DNA of 40,561 nucleotides from Neisseria lactamica (GTDB taxonomy: Bacteria > Pseudomonadota > Gammaproteobacteria > Burkholderiales > Neisseriaceae), in contig JUNU01000292.1 of the NCBI GenBank assembly GCA_001067655.1, positions 1 to 40,561 of the forward strand, in the 5' to 3' direction. The translations under genes were made by a program, and so were the position numbers. The notes beneath the pieces are model-generated. The model did no database searches and was not told the origin of the DNA. It worked only from the letters and a program-made list of their open reading frames with translations. Every line of letters begins with the position of its first letter. The stretch's first letter is position 1. Below, in pieces: positions 39,082 to 40,561 of this stretch.

Positions 39082-39198
39082 ATGCAAATCTACCGCGAAA
39101 TGCGCTGCAAATACTGCGGCAAACTGCTTGCTAAAGGCAGCGGATACGTGCAAATCAAATGCGCACGCTGTAAAAACATCAATTCATTCAGTAACTAA
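39082..39198 (+). CDS. com: Com-like zinc-finger translational regulator
   Basis: This 38-residue protein has two CxxC pairs (Cys9/Cys12 in RCKYCGK and Cys27/Cys30 in IKCARCK), spaced as in Mu Com, and ends in a polar tail. Com of Mu binds the mom mRNA and opens its ribosome binding region. GGGAG lies 9 bases before the ATG. It sits directly before the methyltransferase gene, as com sits before mom, so that gene is its probable target. Confidence 0.82.
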   Translation: MQIYREMRCKYCGKLLAKGSGYVQIKCARCKNINSFSN

Positions 39199-39220
39199 AA
39201 AATCAGCAGAGTGCCGTCGA

Positions 39221-39283
39221 GCATCATATTAAATCTGTTTCGAGCGTCCAGAATGCCGTAAATTAGGAGTATATATATGATGC
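39221..39283 (+). promoter_or_regulatory. Start-codon-sequestering stem upstream of the methyltransferase
   Basis: GCATCATAT (39221..39229) is the exact reverse complement of ATATGATGC (39275..39283), which contains both candidate start codons (39277 and 39280). Pairing would bury the starts and loop out the AGGAG site. This is the type of inhibitory structure that Com relieves in Mu mom mRNA. Confidence 0.55.
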
Positions 39284-40056
39284 AAAAAACACAACAAACT
39301 CTACCGATTATCCCTTGGATGGGCGGCAAACGCCGATTGGCAAAACACCTGTTGCCCATGTTCCCCGAGCATTCGTGTTATGTTGAGCTTTTTTCAGGTG
39401 GCGCAGCGTTGTTCTTTATGCGCCAAACGCCTGCTAAAGTAGAGGTACTTAACGACATCAACGGACAGCTCATCAATCTCTACCGTGTGGTACAGCACCA
39501 CTTTGACGAGTTCGTCCGCCAATTCGAATGGACGTTGACCAGTCGTGAAGTATTTGCCCGCCTGCAAAGCACGCCGCCTGATTGCATGACCGATATACAA
39601 CGTGCCGCTCGGTTCTTCTACCTTCAACACAACGCCTTCGGCGGTAAGACCGTTCATCAACATTTTGGTACGGCTACCACGTCAAAAGCGTGGGATGCGT
39701 CGCAAATTGAAGCTAAATTAAAGGCTGCTAAAGACCGTTTAAAAGGTGTTTATGTGGAAAATGAACCGTGGGAGCGTTGTTTCAAGCGATATGACCGCGA
39801 GCATACCTTCTTCTACGCAGACCCGCCGTACTGGCAAACCGCAGGGTACGACCACGCATTCGATTGGTCACAGTATGAGCTGCTGGCCAAAGCAATGGCG
39901 GAGAGCGAGGGCAAATTCATGCTATCTATCAATGACCATTCTGATATAAGGGAGTTGTTCAAAGACTTCCGCATCACACAGCTTGAGCTTGCCTATACGG
40001 TTGGCAGAGACAAAACCGGTAAAACAAGCGGCGAGCTGGTCATATGTAACTGGTAA
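39277..40056 (+). CDS. DNA adenine methyltransferase (D12 class)
   Basis: This 259-residue enzyme should methylate adenine N6 in a short DNA site, probably to protect phage DNA from host restriction; the target is not predictable here. Motif X is PWMGGKRRLAKHLLP (13-27), motif I YVELFSGGAALFF (35-47), and catalytic motif IV DPPYW (182-186). SINDHSD lies near the end. AGGAG precedes ATGATG. It replaces Mu mom and is followed by a terminator. The length is normal for Dam-like enzymes. Confidence 0.93.
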   Translation: MMQKTQQTLPIIPWMGGKRRLAKHLLPMFPEHSCYVELFSGGAALFFMRQTPAKVEVLNDINGQLINLYRVVQHHFDEFVRQFEWTLTSREVFARLQSTPPDCMTDIQRAARFFYLQHNAFGGKTVHQHFGTATTSKAWDASQIEAKLKAAKDRLKGVYVENEPWERCFKRYDREHTFFYADPPYWQTAGYDHAFDWSQYELLAKAMAESEGKFMLSINDHSDIRELFKDFRITQLELAYTVGRDKTGKTSGELVICNW

Positions 40057-40060
40057 AAAC

Positions 40061-40084
40061 AAAAGCGACGGTTCCGTCGCTTTT
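40061..40084 (+). terminator. Terminator after the methyltransferase
   Basis: AAAAGCGACG pairs with CGTCGCTTTT around a GTTC tetraloop. The flanking A and T runs make it effective in both directions, ending the last phage gene just before the right end. Confidence 0.88.
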
Positions 40085-40107
40085 CTTATATTCTACTATT
40101 CGATATA

Positions 40108-40189
40108 GTGCAAAAGCTGCCGTAACTTTTAAAACGCACCGAGTGCAAAAGTTAATGTAACAAAGTGCAAAAGGCGGCGGCGGCTTACA
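40108..40189. other. Right prophage end with three MuA-type binding sites
   Basis: R3 is at 40108..40126 (GTGCAAAAGCTGCCGTAAC), R2 at 40143..40161 (GTGCAAAAGTTAATGTAAC) and R1 at 40165..40183 (GTGCAAAAGGCGGCGGCGG). R1 and R2 are 22 bases apart, as in Mu. The end itself is TTACA at 40189, 17 bases beyond the R1 core. Confidence 0.8.
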
Positions 40190-40193
40190 TAAT

Positions 40194-40491
40194 GCTTGAT
40201 TGGGATTCGTACTTAAGCCTCTATCCAAGAGATGCTGCTCAAAGGGAACTTTGGGAATAATGCGCCGATGCAGGGGCTTCTTTGCGGTAATGAAGACGGG
40301 GTTCTTTGCCGTGCATAGGAATTGACGATGGATGAATTGATGAAACAGATAGAGGATTATATGGATTCCTATAATCAGGAACGTTGCAGTTCGAAATTGA
40401 AAAGCCGGGTCCTGTCACATATAGAACCCGGCTTATATAGAGTGTCTGATGAATAGGCTTTTATGAATGTCCCAGACCTTAGGAGCAGTTC
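40194..40491 (+). pseudogene. IS3-family transposase remnant (host flank)
   Basis: Degenerate reading frames reproduce the end of an IS3-family OrfB: GI then QEMLLKGNFGNNAPMQ, then MDELMKQIEDYMDSYNQERCSSKLK (from 40328), and after a one-base shift KPGPVTYRTRL. These correspond to the KGNxxDNAxME...YIxYYNxxRxxxKLKxxSPxxYR pattern of the family. Stops and frameshifts show it is dead. TGTCCCAGACCTTAGGAGCAGTTCA near 40469..40493 resembles the IS terminal repeat. The homology begins almost at the phage end. Confidence 0.7.
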
Positions 40492-40530
40492 AGTTTTTGC
40501 CCGAACGTTTTTCAGACGACTTTGGATTCG

Positions 40531-40561
40531 GATTTCAAGTGCAACACTAGTGTATCAGTGG
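40531..40561. mobile_element. Possible IS1655-like (IS30 family) terminus, partial
   Basis: The last bases (ATTTCAAGTGCAACACTAGT and onward) recall the terminal repeat of IS1655 of Neisseria. Only about 30 bases are in the window, so this rests on memory of the end sequence. Confidence 0.3.

Larger units (their letters stand above)
117..40193. mobile_element. Complete Mu-like prophage with flanking TAAT
   Basis: The prophage proper spans 121..40189. It starts TGTGGG and ends TTACA, and in both termini the GTGCAAAA core (TTTTGCAC on the left) lies 17 nt from the end. TAAT occurs immediately outside both ends (117..120 and 40190..40193). Mu normally duplicates 5 bp, so either one base has diverged or the match is partly chance. 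Gene content and order (repressor, ner, A, B, gam, gemA, mor, lysis, head, tail, fibres, com, methyltransferase) follow Mu throughout. No essential structural gene is visibly broken. Confidence 0.9.

Overview
The window is one essentially complete Mu-like (transposable) prophage of about 40.07 kb (121..40189) with short chromosomal flanks. The host is a Neisseria, most likely of the N. mucosa / N. sicca group. The sequence carries many copies of the 12-mer AGGTCGTCTGAA, the DNA uptake sequence dialect associated with that group, often as inverted pairs that act as terminators. The left flank (1..84) is most of a short Correia repeat element. The right flank (40194..~40491) is a frameshifted remnant of an IS3-family transposase.

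Ends. The left end (121, TGTGGG) and right end (40189, TTACA) match Mu-type TG...CA ends. A GTGCAAAA core lies exactly 17 nt inside each terminus. Two MuA-type sites are visible on the left and three on the right, as in Mu. TAAT flanks the element on both sides.

Early region (121..9812). A LexA-like repressor is transcribed leftward and diverges from ner, transposase A and ATPase B across an array of TTTAAGCAAAA-type operators. A tightly packed run of small genes follows, several coupled by ATGA overlaps. These include a DUF2786 protein, the host-nuclease inhibitor Gam and many unknowns. A DUS terminator separates them from gemA and a Mor-family activator, which have their own TATAAT box.

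Late region (9813..38930). Lysis genes come first: amidase, holin-like DUF2644 protein and a nested Rz/Rz1-type spanin pair. Head genes follow in Mu order: DUF1804 protein, terminase, DUF935 portal, F with a C-terminal nuclease-like domain, G, protease I with an internal scaffold start, T, gp35, gp36 and gp37. Tail genes come next: DUF2635, sheath L, tube M, tail assembly chaperone with a -1 frame extension, tape measure, N, P, gp45, gp46, gp47 and gp48. The receptor-binding cassette is last: collar fibre, fibre assembly protein with a G7 tract, a small unknown protein, a protein with 19 proline-rich pentapeptides, and a 1124-residue spike-like protein. The right end carries a Com-like zinc-finger gene and a D12 adenine methyltransferase in place of mom.

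The less expected parts lie between the genes. A three-block element conserved with identical spacing sits upstream of I and of gp46, and its first block recurs upstream of the amidase, so it is a candidate late promoter family. A multibranched inverted-repeat element sits between F and G, and a long hairpin follows T. A terminator-like stem touches the start codon of the tape measure gene. A 9-bp complementarity could hide the methyltransferase start codon, which would parallel Com control of mom. Two cargo genes run against the late operon: a 66-residue unknown and a 199-residue lipoprotein.
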